Below, in pieces: positions 46,531 through 58,617 of a stretch of DNA of 64,000 nt. Positions within the stretch are counted from its first letter, which is position 1, and the number at the start of each line of letters is the position of its first letter. The translations under genes and the position numbers were made by a program. Source of the DNA: Magnolia sinica (taxonomy: Eukaryota > Streptophyta > Magnoliopsida > Magnoliales > Magnoliaceae). Where the stretch lies: the NCBI RefSeq assembly GCF_029962835.1, contig NC_080582.1:72288177-72352176 (forward strand). The letters run 5' to 3'. Below the pieces are notes generated by a model. It was given only the letters and a program-made list of their open reading frames with translations, was not told the origin of the DNA and made no database searches.

Positions 46531-47934
46531 CATCAACCTGATGGAATCTTGGAAAATAACGAAGTTGGTTGGCTAAAATAGCTTCTCCTACCCCAAAATC
46601 ATATATGGTACATCAAGTAACTAATTATGGTTTAGAAGATATTCTTGTTAAAAGAATAAAGAAAGAAATGAAAAAAAAGAGAGATTTTTTTATATGATTA
46701 TATATACATATTTATATAAATATGTATTACAGAAAAATGTAGGTAGAATAAAGTTCTCCATGTAAAAAAGAAAAAGAAAAAGTGTATAGATTACCGCAAC
46801 ACTATTGTTATGGCTACGGTTATAATCCGTAGCCATAGGGAACCCCCCAGCTTTTAGAAATCAAAAAGCTGAAGAAGCAGGGGCATTTTCGACCTGAGAA
46901 ATGGGGCCGTACAGCTGGGGCTTAATTGTGGAAGCTAAAAAGCAAGCGGGCTTAAAAAGGTTCGTGGGCCATACATTGGTTGGAAATTTCTCATTGTAAA
47001 ATGCACTCAGACGTGAATGCGTGTGTGCGTTCACCATAGCTTTTAAATGGCTTAGGGGTTATCATATCATTGATCTAAACCGTCCATTCATTCATACAAC
47101 CGGGAGAAAGCCATGGTGTAAATATCATGCCAATGGGGATGATCCCCAGTGTCTGATCAATGGGATGATAGTTTTGGAAATTTCCCAAATGCCTCTACAC
47201 ATCTGTTGTATTTGAGATTATAACTGTAACATAAGGCACATCATAGGCCAAACCTGATACTTTAAAGGTGCATAGTTAGAAATTGTGTTTTCTTGGACAA
47301 TCTTTTGGGAGCAATTGCTAAAATGCATTAATGGTTTCATTTTCAATACATCATCAAAATTGTTTTCTTGAATGATTAAGAACTTTGACCTTTTGCAAGC
47401 CCATCTTCCTCAGTGAGATGAAGAGGATTTCTAGATGCTCTTTTAACAATTTCATTCAGTTAAAATTTGTATACTAACTAATTGATTAGGAGTTATGTAC
47501 TTTCTTTGATTGCTATGTGCTGTGGCCAGACAGGCCAGGTAGTATTTTAATTCAAAGTCACTGAGACATTTGGTGATGCATTAAAAACTCTGTCCCCAAT
47601 GTTCAAAAGGAGACATCCAGCAGAGGGCTAACCATGGCAGCCCCTCTCAGTCACTCTCAGGTATGAGTTCTCATTCCGCATGTCTTTATTGCTTTGGTAC
47701 ATTTGTAAACATGTGCCTATGGTAGCTATTTTTATTTTTTATTTTTAAAAGGAAAGGTGGAATCATTCCACCTGAATTTTATTTAGGTGAAACTGGAATA
47801 TACAGCCATTCCACCTGAATTCCACCTGAATTTTATAAGCAGCCTGCCTTTTGCTTTTAAGTTACCCACCTTCGTTCAATTCCAATACTCTCCCTACTTT
47901 TAGCACAATAGATGCTTCATCATAGCTTTGCCCC
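46531..47934. other. CACTA-like interior before the LINE, no clear gene
   Basis: Contains a perfect 11-bp inverted repeat TATGGCTACGG/CCGTAGCCATA (46809-46819, 46827-46837) just after ACACTATTG, which recalls the end of another CACTA-like element. A CAACCATGGCAG region near 47620-47660 ends in CTCTCAG then GTATGAG and could be a small exon with donor, but no family is recognised. Otherwise AT-rich. Confidence 0.35.
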
Positions 47935-47950
47935 AACTATTTGGTTCGGC

Positions 47951-49619
47951 AACCCAGATCTGCACCTAACACTCGACAGCAGGATAGCCGGATCTCCAAT
48001 CCAACAGAGCAATCTACCAGGGATAGCAGAGGCAGCGAACAGATCTTCCTCGACGGACCACCTAACCGAACTTATGCAAACGTCCTCCATCCTCCCAATC
48101 CACCGGCCACCTCCAAATCCATCGTCGTCCCAAAATGGATATCGGACAAAGGAAAGGCGAGCATGAACTACGCCATTGTGGGGGAAGTGCCTAGCCCCAT
48201 CGATGCCACAAACGATCTCTATGCGGCTCTGTAATCTTCCTCATTTCGCAATAATCTGATTCTCATTTTCCGAATCTCAGAATCTGCCTACATCTTCAGA
48301 TTCGATTCAAGGGAAGAAGTCCTTGTTTTCTTAAAAGATCGATCCCTGCACCTCAAAATGGCGCTTACAAATACCCGAACATGCAGTCCATCCATGTCTA
48401 CCCCGGGCAAGGGAACGTGGATTAGAATGTCCATCCATGTCTACCCCGGGCAAGGGAACGTGGATTAGAATTGAGGGCATCCCCATTCATGCGTGGAGTG
48501 AGCACAGCATCCGCCACATTGCTGAAGAAATGGGATCGGTTATTGAACTGGACCGGCAATCGATCGATGGCCCGAACCGTTGGTTCGCTAGGGCCAAGAT
48601 CAACCCCCACCAGGACATCCCTTGCCTCAAGAAATCCACTCTCTTGGTGGAGGGAAGAGCTTATTACATCACCGTTTCCATTGAAACCTGCTCCCATTTT
48701 GGAGCACAGATGAGGAACGGTGCAGCCCCAAATTCCTCTGTGAGAGAAGGAACGAAACAATGGGTCGCCAGAACGTTTATGAGCAATCAGCAGGACGAAA
48801 CAGAGAAAGGCAGGACCCAAACTCAGCCCGAAGAAAGGGAGCAACCACGGCAACAAGGGAACCTTCCACCTGTTTGTCAAAATGCCAATCAGAGCAATAT
48901 CAACATTGATGAACTTCTGCTCACTGGGAGCAACTCTAATCCGGACACCCGAATTACAGCTGCCAATGCTTTCCCTCCTCTGCTCAACCATCAAACTCTC
49001 GATCTACCGCCCCCAACAGTGAACACTTCATCAGTCGTGCAGCACAGGACCAGCTACCAAGGCACATCAGCGGCCCCTCAAATCAGCAGCTCATCTGTAA
49101 GTACTGATCTCATGTTTTGTTGATACTAACATACAGATCCCAGCTCATTGCATAAACCAGGCAACCCAACACTGCCCTTCCACTCCAGCCCCTTGGATCC
49201 ACCCTCAGCCGGTTAATCTAGAAGCTTGGGAGAAGTGGCTATCTGGAGTGAAAGAAATGTTCAAGGATAGCCCGGTGAGGCCACCGACGACCTTCTCCCC
49301 GATCTCACACAGAATTGGCACAGAGTCGACCAGAATTGCTGATGGACCTGATGGAGGGACTATTGCAAGACAGGAGGGAAGCCCAAATAATGCAGCAGCG
49401 AATGAACAGACCACGGTCCTTTCGGGAAAGCTTCAACAAGACCAGGCTAATGAGGAGCTGAACCTTTGGGTGGATTTACAAGCCAAATGCAGCGACAAGT
49501 TTCCGTCCAGCTCAGGATCCAGCAGCGGACCTCAGGTACAAGATTACGATTCCAGCAAGAGAAAGAAAAGGACAAATCTCCCGAAACTAACCCACTTCAG
49601 CAGGAAAGCCAGAGGCTGA
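47951..49619 (+). pseudogene. LINE ORF1, DUF4283-type nucleic-acid-binding protein
   Basis: The N-terminal piece (to 48234) has the PPNRTYANVL segment common before DUF4283. After a stop the DUF4283-like core reads GTWIRIEGIPIHAWSEHSIR and RWFARAKINPHQDIPCLKK (48455-48640). A glutamine-rich, disordered middle follows and the last part ends in a lysine/arginine-rich tail (SSKRKKRTNLPK) at 49619, 42 bp before ORF2. A 43-bp direct duplication at about 48386-48471 (CCATCCATGTCTACCCCGGG twice) disturbs the core start. Frameshifts occur near 48235 and 49123. Confidence 0.7.
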
Positions 49620-49661
49620 AGAACAAGTACAAACGGGCTGTGCATAAAGGATGGGTTACTG

Positions 49662-50525
49662 ATGATTAGCATCTTATCCTGGAATGTGAGGGGGGTAGGC
49701 AATACCCATACTACCCGTTACCTGAAAAGATTGATCAGAAAACACAAAATAGAAATCCTTCTGCTGCAGGAGCCAATGCTCAGGGACTCCAGGAAAGCAG
49801 CTGTAGCTATGAAGTTGGGGTTCACCAATCAGATCTCTGCTGACACAGTTGAGAATAAAATTTGGATTCTGGGGAGGAGTCACATTCACTTCCAGGCAGT
49901 TTGGTCCACCAGACAATGCATCACTTTTGAAGCAAAATCGGGAAAATCCCCCTTTTTAGCAACCATCACCAATGTCTATGCTAGCTGCTCCAGGAACCTT
50001 AGAAATCTTCTTTGGGAAGAGCTTAGAGGGACTTTCAGAGACACAAGGGGCCCTTGGCTGGTTTGTGGTGACTTCAACGCCACAACCTCTCCCGATGAGC
50101 GTCTTGGGGGCCAGCTGCAGATCACTGGTTCTATTACCGACTTTCAGCAAGTGCTCAACGATACCGGTCTGATCGATGCTGGGTATTCAGGATCCCCATT
50201 CACATGGTGCAACAATAGAACGGGAAGAAGTCGAAGATGGGCCAGAATGGACAGAATGCTTACCAACGCTGACTGGATATCAATGTTCCCTCGATTCAAG
50301 GTCGACCACCTTACAACAGCTTACTTAGATCATTCCCCAATTCTCCTCAGCATCCAAGATGAGTCCTCTAACTTCCCCCGATCATTCAAATTCCAAAGTA
50401 TGTGGTCTGTCCACAACGATTTCATGCGGCTGGTAAAAGATAGTTGGAACAATGAGATAGTCGTCACTCCTATGTATAAGCTCCATATCAAGCTGAAAAT
50501 CCTGAAATCAAGACTGAAAATCTGA
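49662..50525 (+). pseudogene. LINE ORF2, endonuclease domain
   Basis: A clean 287-codon frame starts MISILSWNVRGVGNTHTTRY. Metal and catalytic positions of the exonuclease-endonuclease-phosphatase fold are visible: WNVRG, LLLQEP (Glu), VCGDFNA (Asp, Asn) and the closing DHSPI (Asp, His). It is followed by the linker to the reverse transcriptase, where the frame shifts at about 50522. The domain itself looks intact, so its loss of function is due to separation from the reverse transcriptase. Confidence 0.85.
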
Positions 50526-53200
50526 ACAACGAGGTCTTCGGCAATGTGAACAGAAACGTCCAGGAGGCTGAGCACAGGTTAACATGGCGGAGCTTCTACA
50601 CCTTAATTCTCAATCGGATGCTGACCTCGCCAATCTCAACCTTGCTCAGGCCAAGCTGAAGAAGGTCTACTTACAAGAGGAAATCTTCTGGAAGCAAAAG
50701 TCGAGAATCACATGGCTGGAAGAAGGAGACAAAAACACAAAATTTTTCCACAAATCAGTCATTGACAATCATAGGAGATCGTCGATCAACCATCTCAAGA
50801 AGCCAACAGGTGAAACCATCGAAGACACCGTAGCCATTGGAGAAGAAGCTTCCAACTACTTCCAAACGCTCTTTTCTTCTGAAAGCAGCAATTCTTCGAC
50901 CCAAATCCTCAGCTGTATCCCAACATTGTTGGATGACCGCATGAATGATTGGCTCTCTCGGCAGCCGACTTTGGAAGAAGTCAAGGCCGCTGCCCTGTCC
51001 ATCCCAGTTGACAGCGCTCCCGGGCCTGATGGTTTTGGAGGGGCCTTTTACTCTTCGTGCTGGGACGTGATTGGCAACGACATTCTCGATGTGGCCAAAG
51101 ATTTCCTCCATGGAGGTCCGATTCCTAAAGCTTTCCAATGCACCCTGCTTTGCCTCATCCCGAAGAAGAAAAACCCAGAATATATCACAGATTTCGGACC
51201 GATCAGCTTATGCAACTGCATCATGAAGATTTTCTCGAAGATGCTAGCTTGGATTCTTCCCATGCTAATATCCAAAGAGCAAGGAGCTTTTGTAAAGGGA
51301 AGATCGATAGCTGAAAACATCTCAATAGCTAGGGAGATGGCCCATGAGATAGATCGAAAAGTGTATGGAGGCAATCTCATTATCGACTGGATATGGAAAA
51401 AGCTTATGATCGCTTGGAATGGGACTTCATTTCGCAACTGCTTCTGAAATTCGGATTCAGCCCCCGCTGCATTGCTCAATTCCAACGTTGCTGGAAAGAC
51501 GTCTGGTTCTCGACTCTCATCAATGGTAGGAGTTTTGGATTTTTTAAGTCCAGCAGGGGCCTTAGGCAGGGGGACCCGCTCTCTCCATCCATCTTCATCC
51601 TTGCAGCAGAAGCTTTTAGCAGAGGCATCACAAATCTCTTTTCCTCAGGAAGCTGTCAACCTTACCACCTTCCCCAATCTTGTCCTACAATCACACACCT
51701 TTTTTTCGCTGATGATGCTATTCTATATCTTAATGGCAGGCTTCCTAACATGAGAACTCTCCTCAGATTCATTCGAGAATACGAAAGTGCATCAGGCCAG
51801 AAGGTCAATGCGGCCAAAACCTCTTTCATTGCCCCTAAGAAGATGTCTCGCAGCAAAGCCCAACGATTATGCAACCTGATGGGTTTTAACTAGGCTTCCT
51901 TCCCATCAGTTTACCTGGGCGTTCCCCTATCCAAAGGAAAAATCACGTCTTCTCTTCTGCAGCATGTCGTCCAGAAGATCACCAATAAGATCGAAGGCTG
52001 GAAAGCAAAACTTCTCAATCCTGCAGCTCGAGTGGTGCTCATCAAGCATGTTCTATCAAGTGTCCCCATTCACCTCCAGTCAGCAACCAATATTCCAAAG
52101 GCTGTATGTAAATCGCTAAACAGAGCCTTTGCCAACTTCTTTTGGGGCAATTCAGAGGCAGGTACAAGAGGCATTGGGTCAGCTGGGAGAAGCTCAGTAC
52201 TCCCCTCCATGAAGGGGGGCTGGGTATCAGGAAAGTTGAGGAAGTTATGAGAGCCCTTAGAATAAAGATGGCCTGGAACTTGCTGAAAGGCACGTCTCTC
52301 TGGGCTACATTCTTCTCAGCCCGATATCTGTGGAAATTCCTTGCTACCAATGGGCGGGTGGACTCCGCCACGTCTCCGATTTGGAAAGAGCTTAAAAAGG
52401 TATTACCGTTCACCCTTGTTCATTCTAGATGGCTTCTTGGAGCAGGGAATGTCAGTTTTTGGTTCCACAACTGGTCGGGCAATGGGATTTTGGCTGCAGC
52501 TGCGGTGTCAACCATTCCAAATCACCTACTCAATGCCTCAGTCAGCGACTTCAATCCCATTTCAGGTTCTTGGAATTTTTCTGACATTCAGGATATTATT
52601 TCCCCTGCTGCGATGCAGACTATTCTGGCTTCTGAGGTTGCCTTTTCTGACCGCCCTGACAAGTTGATCTGGGACCTATCTTCATCTGGAGACTTCTCCC
52701 TTAAATCAACATGGAATGGCATCAGAAGGCAACAACCCCCGATTCCATGGATGTCATGGATCCGGAATAAACACCTTCCACCCAAATTAGCTACTTTTGT
52801 GTGGAAAACGATTCACAAGGCGGTCCCCACTGATGCAGCGCTGCAGAGATTCGGTATCCCTATTGTATCTAAGTGTGAATGTTGCAGGCTTCCTCTCCCG
52901 GCAGGCTCCGCTCCTACGAGAATGGCTCACATCGGGTAGACCCCTATTCAGACACTCCCTACTGCCCCCCTTGCAATGGACAGCAACTGTTCAGGCACCC
53001 TGCTTTCCAGCAACCAGCAGCAAGTTTGGGACGTTGTCGGACAACAGGGCACGGTGGAGTCCCTCGATCACCTCTTCTCTCATGGTCATATTGCTTCGAG
53101 GGTATGGGGTTTTTTCAGCAGGCTTTTCAACATTCCTCTAATCCAAGGCCAATCAATTCTTCAACGTATCAATCTTTGGATTGCTGCAGCCAGTTAAAAA
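50526..53200 (+). pseudogene. LINE ORF2, reverse transcriptase and zinc-knuckle region
   Basis: Blocks in order: NNEVFGNV linker, EIFWKQKSRITWLEEGDKNT, SAPGPDGFGGAFYSSCWDV near 51015, FGPISLCNCIMKIFSK, MEKAYDRLEWDF near 51393 after a frameshift, SSRGLRQGDPLSPSIF near 51550, HLFFADDAILYLNG near 51700, VYLGVPLS near 51912, GGLGIRKVEE near 52215, then LIWDLSSSGDFSLKSTWNG and LATFVWK, and a CECC zinc region near 52875. A TAG at 51891 and shifts near 50522, 50583, 51390, 52165 and 52937 break it. Confidence 0.85.
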
Positions 53201-53439
53201 TCTTGCTCTGCCATCCTAACTGGCATCCTTCCCTGCATTCTCATTTGGGAGCTGTGGTTAAGCAGGAACGCAACAACGTTCGAAGGTCACATCATGTCTG
53301 AAAAAGCTGTCATCACCAGGGTCTCTCGCTGGGTATGAGAGATTGGCTCCACCATCCCATTCTCAGACAGGCATTCCATGGCTGAGAACGCCATCCTCAG
53401 CACCCTGCAGATTTCTAACCCATCTCTTTCTCAGCCCCG

Positions 53440-53967
53440 TTCCCCGATCATTGTTCGATGGTCCAAACCCCCAAAGGACTAGCTGAAGCTCAATATTGAC
53501 GGTTCGTCAAGAAGCAATCCAGGGGAGAGCGGAGGGGAGGGGTATGTCGGGACAGTTCTGGAAAGCTTATTTTCGCTTTTCATAGATACTATGGAAGGAC
53601 ATCTAACTCGGCTGCAGAAGCCCAAGCAATGCTTGATGGTTTGGTCGTTTGCTCCAACATGGGGCTCCCCAACATCATTGTTGAATCAGATTCCAAAGTT
53701 ACAGTCGAAGCAGCGGAGGATCTCACTTCTTCCATTCCCTGGAAGGTTTGGTATATTATAGGTGCAATCAGACAAAAAAGATGGAGCCTCAATTTGCAAT
53801 TTTCTCATATCTTTCGCGAGGGGAATTCCGTGGCGGATGCTCTAGCCCATTTGGCAAGTGACAGCTGCCCGAATCGGATCTACACAAGCCGCTCGTCCCT
53901 TCCGAGGCTTGTTAGAGGTCAGCTTGTGCTGGACAACACGGGCTTAGGCGCCGTTAGACCCTCGTGA
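53440..53967 (+). pseudogene. LINE ORF2, RNase H domain
   Basis: LKLNIDGSSRSNPGESGG carries the first catalytic Asp. After frameshifts near 53550-53630 it continues with NIIVESDSKVTVEAAED (second Asp), FREGNSVADALAHLASD (third Asp, His nearby) and the tail VRGQLVLDNTGLGAVRPS, ending at 53967. Same family as the RNase H pieces at 8011, 22768 and 60497. Confidence 0.85.
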
Positions 53968-54065
53968 TTCTTTTCCTCTCTTCCTTCTGTGGGTCCGAGT
54001 TGCTTAGCGTTGTTCTGCGTCCCATGAGGGGACCTTTTGCCTTCTTTTCAGATTGCTTGACTGCG

Positions 54066-54150
54066 TTTACACGATAGGTGTGGTCCTCTTCCTTTTTGTA
54101 GGGACCCACCCGAATGGCTGTACATGTTGTTGATTAATGGAATACAAGCT
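54066..54150 (+). other. Shared LINE 3' tail motif
   Basis: ACACGATAGGTGTGGTCC, a T-run, GTAGGGACCCACCCGAATGG, CTGTACATGTTG and TTAATGGAATACAA in sequence. The same core is found near 8546, 8774, 23291, 61679 (plus) and 11285, 19195, 60595 (minus). Confidence 0.7.
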
Positions 54151-54213
54151 TTTTTTTTTAAATTTTTAAAAATTTTTTTTTTTTATATATAAAAAAAAAC
54201 TATTTGGTTCGGC

Positions 54214-54794
54214 TTTATGATTTCTTAATGTTAAAAAAAAAAAAAAACTATTTGGTTCGGCTTTATGATTTCTTAATGCCTTTATATCAACCATCACACA
54301 CAACACCAGTATGAAATAAACTCTCAATCATACATATTGTGGCAGGGCAATATCTGGCGTGTTCATGCGATGAATGGGAAATGGTTATAAATACACAAAT
54401 CAGATGATTCATGTATCCAAACAGCCAAATTGTCTTGTTAGTAGAAAACAGTTGAAAACATTTTTCATTTCTGCATGAATTCCGTGTATCCAAACACACT
54501 GCTATGCTCACATGTACATCTATACAAGCTTCTGCTTTCTTATCCTATTGTTCTGTGTTTTGTTATCAATATTTTATTCCTGTTTATCAATAGGTACTCT
54601 CATTTTACATAGAGTTATCTCATGAAGAGTAGAGATGAAGTTTTACACCTAATGTTGGGCACATGGGCATGGAGAGCAATAATCTCATGCTTTGTGACAA
54701 TATAACTTCATCATTTATTGTGTTTCAAGCCCAATTTTGAGTTTGTGTTATTTAAAATGATGGCTGTTTCTTTTTTTCTTTAAATTTTGGACAG
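54214..54794. other. CACTA-like interior between LINE and gene fragments
   Basis: A second copy of the LINE target segment (ACTATTTGGTTCGGC) lies at about 54249-54263. The rest is AT-rich and has intron-like composition leading into the acceptor at 54794. No exon recognised. Confidence 0.4.
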
Positions 54795-55605
54795 GAATTT
54801 TGTCTAGTGATGTTGCAGCTTTTGGAGTTGGGGCTATTCAGGTGACAATCACAACTCTTTTGCCACATCTGAAAAATTCTCTTCTCCACTCATGAATATT
54901 CTTATTCCGTGCATGTTACTGATGTCTGGTCATAATAATGCAAGGTGATACATATTTTTGTTTAGGTCGTTGAGGCATATTTTTGTTTAGGTTGTTGTTA
55001 CTGTAATTACTACTTGGTAAAACTGGTAGACGTATTCTTCTTATTGTGAGTTTTTGGAAGGATGGTTGATTCTACTTCCTGGTTGTTGTTATAGGTCTCC
55101 TCTTTTGGAATGACACCCTCTCTTCTCTTTGTTGCAGTTGCATTTTACTTAGAGGTTAGTTTGACAAACCATTCCTTCCAAAAAAAAAAATAGTTAGTAA
55201 GTCCATTATTTTCACGTATTCCAGTATGTGCTTGCTTACTACATAAATTGTGCCCAATAGCTCTTGGCCCATCTTGAAGAGGACTTCATTTTCTCTTGCA
55301 ATTTTCTTTTTCTTTTTTCAAAGATTTATCTTCTTTTATGATATCATCAGATTTTGTTTTTCTTTTTTGCTAAAGTGTTATAATAATGTGGATGCATAGG
55401 ATTTTATATATGAAGCTGCTCATGTCCACAGTCTACTCAGCGTAGTTTCACCAGTGGGAATTCTGGTATGTCTTCGATGTTGACTCTTCATGGTCTCATT
55501 CATATGTTCCATTTCTTGTAGAGCATTGTCTGATTGATTCCTTAGTTTCAGGCATTTATAGTTTCATACTCTCTTGGAATGGGAGCCCTTCCATGGGTTA
55601 TAAGG
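54795..55605 (+). pseudogene. ERD6-like sugar transporter, five-exon fragment
   Basis: Exon-like blocks lie at 54795-54841, 54991-55050, 55095-55154, 55400-55465 and 55552-55605. Each starts after an AG acceptor and three end at a GT donor. In order they read SSDVAAFGVGAIQ, TVITTW with TGRR (two frames), VSSFGMTPSLLFVAVAFYLE, DFIYEAAHVHSLLSVVSPVG and VSYSLGMGALPWVI. This order and the introns match the second half of ERD6-like monosaccharide transporters (major facilitator superfamily), where AFSLGMGAIPW-type sequence precedes the last helices. Exon 2 has a small frame-shifting deletion and lacks its GT donor. The start, end and remaining helices are absent. It was probably copied from a host gene with introns. 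Confidence 0.7.
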
Positions 55606-55855
55606 AATTTTTTTCCCTTTTCTCTTTGATCTTTTAAATGAAAAGTTAAATTACTCTTTAAATGTGCCCTGATTCTATTGATTTGTAATGCCTTGCCATT
55701 TAGTCTTCTATTCAAATTCGTGAATGTTTTTTCCTTTGAAGGGAAATGTTTGAATAGATAGAATAGCAGTTCCCATCGATTTTTGTATCTTGTAGCTTCA
55801 GTGATTGGCTTATCTTTTGCAGCACCAATAGAGAGTTATTTATTTATATTCTTAG

Positions 55856-56421
55856 GTGGGAAGCGCCTTATTCCCGTGGGTCTAGGAGATGATGATCAAT
55901 GCATTGAGGATGACTTTACTGCATGGCGTGCAATGCTTTCATCTTTAGGATTGCTGTTTGTCAGAACTTTTGAATAGGCCACTCTTTTGTGTTTGTTTAA
56001 ATTAAAGGGTTTGACTTATATCAACCATGCTTTTCTATTTTAGGCGAGAGCTCCTATGGCCCGAGTTGGATCAATTGCTTCGGGATAAAGATGATGCATC
56101 GGATGCTTCAACCCCTTACACTGCTGCCATACCTAAATACCGAATCATATTTTATGACCCTGAGGTTGCAACACTACAGGAAAAGAATTGGATTAATGTG
56201 AATGGCCATGATGTTCATGACATTCAGCATCCATGCAGGTAGTGAAGAATATTATATACGTGTGTGCGTGCGCGTGCGTGCGTGCGTGCTTCTCAAAGCT
56301 TACTCATTCTATGGTTCTCTCTATTAAGAGCTAATGTGGCTGTGAGGAGGGAGTCTCACACTCCAGCTTCTGATCATTCTTGCATTCATCTGGAATTTGA
56401 CATATCTGGGACAGGACTTGT
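55856..56421 (+). pseudogene. NADPH-cytochrome P450 reductase, three-exon fragment
   Basis: Exons at 55856-55926, 56045-56238 and 56329-56421 encode [44 protein letters not shown] and [20 protein letters not shown] with FDISGTG. These are the junction between the FMN domain and the FAD/connecting domain of plant P450 reductase, the ER flavoprotein passing electrons from NADPH to P450s. The usual splice site after ...TAW is spoiled by one extra base on each side (TGG-C-GTGC and TTTTAG-G-CGAG), so the first two exons no longer join in frame. The FMN core and the whole NADPH domain are missing. It is a fragment, not a working gene. Confidence 0.85.
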
Positions 56422-57284
56422 GTAAGTTTCCTTTGGATATTATTTGATGCAACTTCAGAGCCACACTGATGATTACAGCTTTTTCTTTCGAATTATAGGA
56501 TTTCTTATTGCTCTTGATAAGTTGTGACAATAGTTTTGCTTACTATAAATGTTAATATTTCTTGAACAGTTTCTCTTGTTTACAATTATAAGTTCTGATT
56601 TATAATTGGTATTCAAAAACTGTCAAGAAAATGTGGATGTAGTGTACTTGTTATGTTTTTTGTCTACCTGGATGATTTCTCAGTTTGGGAGCTGTAATTG
56701 AGTGTGGGTGTATTGTGCTTGCTATGTTTTTCTGTCTAGCCAATTGAAACTATTGTTTATTGTCCAGATTTCATTAACCATTTAATTGTGGATCTATTAG
56801 CCTTTGCATGCACATTGACGTATAGCATCTCTGAGTGCTCAGGTTTTTCTGTGTTTGATTTTATGTGAAGAAGGGAGAAAAGAAGAGTTTTTCTGGTAGA
56901 TGGGAGTTTGGTTTTCCAAGTAAATTTTAGTTGTTGATGAGGTGTGGTTTGGGATGTTTGACTTGAAATTGGGAACATAACTGTTTTGGGTTTCTTTTCA
57001 AGTTCTGCTTCACAGGGAAAGGAAATGGCTTTCTTAAAGATTAGATAAAATTGTCCTTTGCCAGATTTTAGGCTTCTTACTTGCACTCTTCAGTGATTTT
57101 TTTTGGAAGGATTTATTTTGACGTTTCAGTTGGTTAATGGGTTATAAGATGACTTTGCCTCGTGGAAAGAAAGCTGTTTTCTTTTTTGCCTGATGATCTT
57201 GAGTTATGAGTCCCTTGATTGGCACCACTAACTGGTTTCCTTAACTGCAACTTCCCTCCCCACAAGAAACAAGACAAAGGATGG
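56422..57284. other. Intron-like stretch after the reductase fragment
   Basis: Starts with the donor GTAAGT at 56422. T-rich sequence typical of plant introns. The next expected reductase exon (YETGDHVGVY) was looked for and not found before 57600. Confidence 0.5.
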
Positions 57285-57352
57285 ATTATCTCATCATCAT
57301 CTAAGTCTTATCCCAACTAATCGGGGTCGGCTAAAGGTTGGACTCTACAACC
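57285..57352 (+). repeat. Fragment of a widespread plant SINE-like repeat
   Basis: TCATCATCATCTAAGTCTTA, then TCCCAACTAATCGGGGTCGG and CTAAAGGTTGG. This phrase is familiar from short interspersed repeats in many plants. Only the end part is present, without a tail or duplication. Confidence 0.5.
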
Positions 57353-57599
57353 TTTATTTGTATATTTTACCTTGAGTTATTTTCATTGGAGATAGTGGTG
57401 GAACAAATGATAAAAAACCACTATGAATGTAGGGTTGGAGAATTAAGAACACACAAGATTAGAAGGAACCAAAAGAATTCTCTTTAGCGACGAAGGTGGA
57501 ACTAATTTCAACCATGAGACCACACACCTTCAGGAAAACTCTTTCTAACACACGGCAGCAAAAATAGGAAAAAGTTACATTTTCAACCCATACCTGCAG

Positions 57600-57868
57600 G
57601 CCATGCATATTCTAAGGCAGTTACAGAGGGAAAGCTTCCTTCGAATCCTTGGGAACAACAGAAGATGGATTTGAAGAATAATTGGCCCAAGGACAAATGC
57701 TACGACTCTTTCAAGACATGGTCAGGAAGACTCGAGAGGCAGCTCTCAAACTTACGTGGAAAGCATCAGGAAACAGAACCAGAGGTCAACAGTACACAGA
57801 CTGCTGAAATTGAGGTTTTACCAGTAGATTGCTACTATGATGCCTTAGGTGAATTGGATAATCTCAGG
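57600..57868 (+). pseudogene. SLAH2/SLAH3-type S-type anion channel, single-exon fragment
   Basis: After an acceptor CCTGCAG the 269-bp exon stays open and ends AGG-GTACGT. It reads KLPSNPWEQQKMDLKNNWPK, DSFKTWSGRLERQLSNLRGK and EVLPVDCYYDALGELDNLR. This is the cytosolic N-terminal stretch just before the first membrane helix of SLAH2/SLAH3-like plasma-membrane anion channels, which normally read VDRYFDALEGPELDTLR; two residues of that motif are lost. No channel helix follows. The exon is in line with the two preceding fragments on the same strand. Confidence 0.7.
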
Positions 57869-58569
57869 GTACGTGGACTTTTTTTTTTTTTGCTGCTGCT
57901 GTTGTGCTCTATTTGCTTCGTTCAGCTGACAGGATATCATCTTTATAATTATAAATGCTGTTTCAAAGCAAGTGTGGAGTGCTACTAATTTGGAGAGATC
58001 TGACATAAATAAAGTCTTTTGTGGGTATGAGACCATAATCAAGTTTTCTCAAATCTGCACTTGATTGGGAAAGATCTTAATGGCATTAGTGCTAACATGG
58101 AATGCATATGCAAGTCTGGGCCATTAATTAGGTGATGCCGATAGTGAACATCACCTCGTCAATAAATCAGAATGGTCAACGCATCAAGTGGGCCACCTGT
58201 GCATGAGAAAAATGGATGGTTAGAAAATTGTATGGGTCATAGTTTTCCAATTCATCCAATAGGGTCACTCCACTAAAAAGTTGGGCGTCTAAAAAATAAG
58301 CTAAGCTAATTGGTTTGTAATTGTCTATTTAGTTCATTTGATATTTAAGGGTGTATGTAATTGTACAAAAATGCCATCACATGACGGCTTTATTTGCTAT
58401 ATTTGGTTGTCTTGATTACGGACCTGTTGCTGCAATCCTTCTCAGGGTACCGGGCACGCGAGAAATCATTCGTCTTTGGATATGGAAGGGTTGGCTCTCC
58501 ATCATGTCTTTGGATGTGGAGGGGATGGCAATCCATCAGCTTCGAGGGGCAAGAACTCATTCATCAACT

Positions 58570-58617
<48 letters not shown>

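Larger units (their letters stand above)
47951..54197 (+). mobile_element. Near full-length L1-type LINE with 16-bp duplication
   Basis: AACTATTTGGTTCGGC flanks the element at 47935-47950 and 54198-54213, proving target-primed insertion into the CACTA-like element. In order it has an ORF1 of DUF4283 type, an endonuclease, reverse transcriptase, zf-RVT and RNase H. The 3' tail is shared with other LINEs here and is followed by AT/A-rich sequence. The target segment is duplicated once more at 54237-54278. Several frameshifts and stops make it inactive. The very short 5' leader suggests slight 5' truncation. Confidence 0.85.
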
